DNA of 5,124 nucleotides, taken from assembly GCA_030691775.1 (NCBI GenBank), contig JAUYDN010000196.1, positions 1-5,124 of the forward strand. The letters run 5' to 3'. Shown here in pieces: positions 4,073-5,124 of this stretch. The notes below the pieces were generated by a model. The model was not told where the DNA came from. It did no database searches and worked only from the letters and a program-made list of their open reading frames with translations. The stretch is from Dehalococcoidia bacterium (GTDB lineage: Bacteria; Chloroflexota; Dehalococcoidia; Dehalococcoidales; Fen-1064). The stretch's first letter is position 1, and every line of letters begins with the position of its first letter. The position numbers and the translations under genes were made by a program.

Positions 4073-5124
4073 ATGGACTTTACATATACCGAAGAACAGG
4101 AAATGTTACGCAAAATGGCGCGCGACCTCCTCGAAAAAGAATGCACCGAGCGCTTTGTCCGCGATATGGAAAAGGATGAGAAAGGCTACTCGCCGGCGCT
4201 CTGGCGTCAAATCGCCGAGCTTGGCTGGTTGGGACTTGTCTACCCGGAGAGATACGGCGGCACGGAAGGCAGTATCACCGATTTGTGCGTCCTCTACGAG
4301 GAGTTCGGCCGGGCGATGTTTCCCAGCCCCCACTTCTCTACCGTCGTCCTCGGCGGCTTGACCATTCTCAAAGCAGGTTCAGAGGAGCAGAAAACAGAGT
4401 TCCTCCGCAAAGTCGTCGAAGGCGAACGCATCCTGGCACTGGCGTTGAACGAACCTGAATCAGCCTGGAATGGTAGCGCCTGGGACCCGGAAGGTGTCAC
4501 GATGAGGGCACGGCAGGACGGCAATGAATACGTGCTGAGCGGCACCAAACTCTTTGTCCATGATGCCTGCGCCGCGGATTACCTGCTGGTTGTGGCGCGC
4601 ACCCGCGCTACCCGCAACCCGGTTAACGGTGTCACGCTTTTCCTGGTCGATGCCAAAGACCCGGGCATCAAGTACACCCCCCTCCATACTACCGCTGGCG
4701 ATAAGCAGTGTGAGGTCGTCTTGAAAAACGTCCGTGTGAACAAGAAGAACATCGTCGGGCAATTGCACGGTGGTTGGACGCCTTTATCCGATGTGCTCAA
4801 AATCGGCGCGGTCTTGCTCTGCGCCCAGATGCTCGGCGGGGCACAGAAACTCCTCGAGCTTGCGGTGGACTACGCCAAGACCCGCGTCCAGTTCGATATG
4901 CCTATCGGAATACACCAGTACGTCCAGGAGCATTGCGTCAACCTGTATGCAGATATGGATGGCATCAAATGGTCGACTTATTACGCCGCCTGGAAGCTGG
5001 ACAAAGGCGAGCCTGGAGACTTTGAGGCATCGGTTGCCAAGGGCTGGGCGAGTGATGCTTACGAGCGGATTTGCTGGTTCGCCCACCAGGTATTTGCCGG
5101 CATCGGCTACACCATTCTGGATGG
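4073..5124 (+). CDS. Acyl-CoA dehydrogenase, probable partner subunit, cut by the right edge
   Basis: 350 codons plus 2 nt are visible; perhaps 30-40 residues are missing if the length is typical. The start is ATG 4073, with AAGGAG (4061-4066) 6 nt upstream. The N-terminus DFTYTEEQEMLRKMA (2-16) parallels that of the preceding gene. Helical-domain landmarks are LGWLGLVYPERYGG (50-63) and EEQKTEFL (104-111). The flavin/substrate signature is degenerate: ALNEPESAWNGS (124-135) lacks the usual Gly-Ser-Asp. VTLFLVDAKDPGI (187-199) follows. In the C-terminal domain, the position of the isovaleryl-type catalytic Glu is Lys243. The R-x-Q-F motif is kept at Arg271, Gln273 and Phe274 with MPIG after it, although the expected Gly is Asp275. 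Visible sequence ends in HQVFAGIGYTILD (338-350). The loss of base and flavin motif with retention of R-x-Q-F suggests a structural partner in a mixed enzyme. It is translated from the same operon as its neighbour. Confidence 0.92.
   Translation, partial: MDFTYTEEQEMLRKMARDLLEKECTERFVRDMEKDEKGYSPALWRQIAELGWLGLVYPERYGGTEGSITDLCVLYEEFGRAMFPSPHFSTVVLGGLTILKAGSEEQKTEFLRKVVEGERILALALNEPESAWNGSAWDPEGVTMRARQDGNEYVLSGTKLFVHDACAADYLLVVARTRATRNPVNGVTLFLVDAKDPGIKYTPLHTTAGDKQCEVVLKNVRVNKKNIVGQLHGGWTPLSDVLKIGAVLLCAQMLGGAQKLLELAVDYAKTRVQFDMPIGIHQYVQEHCVNLYADMDGIKWSTYYAAWKLDKGEPGDFEASVAKGWASDAYERICWFAHQVFAGIGYTILD

Overview
The window looks like a bacterial chromosome fragment. My best guess is a member of the Chloroflexota (Dehalococcoidia-like), probably from an environmental genome. 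That placement is inference. It rests on acyl-CoA dehydrogenase and fumarylacetoacetate-hydrolase-family genes lying together, an iron-sulfur-type cysteine protein, and long intergenic spacers packed with palindromic repeats. About 27% of the window is non-coding, which is high for a bacterium.

Layout. (1) Bases 1-255, minus strand: the start of a gene that runs off the left edge. It encodes a short protein with a GPCACR...C cysteine cluster. (2) Bases 256-709: a repeat-rich spacer with two 7-bp-periodic tracts, a 167-bp element with inverted ends, a 51-bp hairpin, a third heptad tract and a near-consensus promoter. (3) Bases 710-1129, plus: a small integral membrane protein. (4) Bases 1130-1443: a spacer between convergent genes, holding two degenerate palindromic repeats. 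(5) Bases 1444-2202, minus: a fumarylacetoacetate hydrolase (FAH) family enzyme, probably translated from a leaderless mRNA. (6) Bases 2203-2818: a second repeat-rich spacer with a 379-bp element whose ends match those of the first, an inner composite of three hairpins, a heptad tract and another near-consensus promoter. (7) Bases 2819-4045 and 4073-5124 (open at the right edge), plus: two acyl-CoA dehydrogenase genes in one operon.

How the genes may work together. The two dehydrogenases look complementary. The first keeps the flavin/substrate N-terminal motifs and a possible catalytic Glu. The second has lost those but keeps the Arg-x-Gln-Phe motif that normally completes the flavin site of a partner subunit. 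This suggests one mixed (alpha2beta2) enzyme, as known for steroid side-chain acyl-CoA dehydrogenases of actinobacteria. The substrate cannot be read from the sequence. The divergent FAH-family gene could act on a ring-cleavage or beta-keto-acid product, but no shared pathway is proven.

The most unusual signal is intergenic. Both plus-strand transcription units have the same upstream order: an element bounded by inverted TTACTnACGGTCTCAT-like ends, then a degenerate tract of 7-bp repeats, then exactly 4 nt, then TTGACA-N17-TATGAT.
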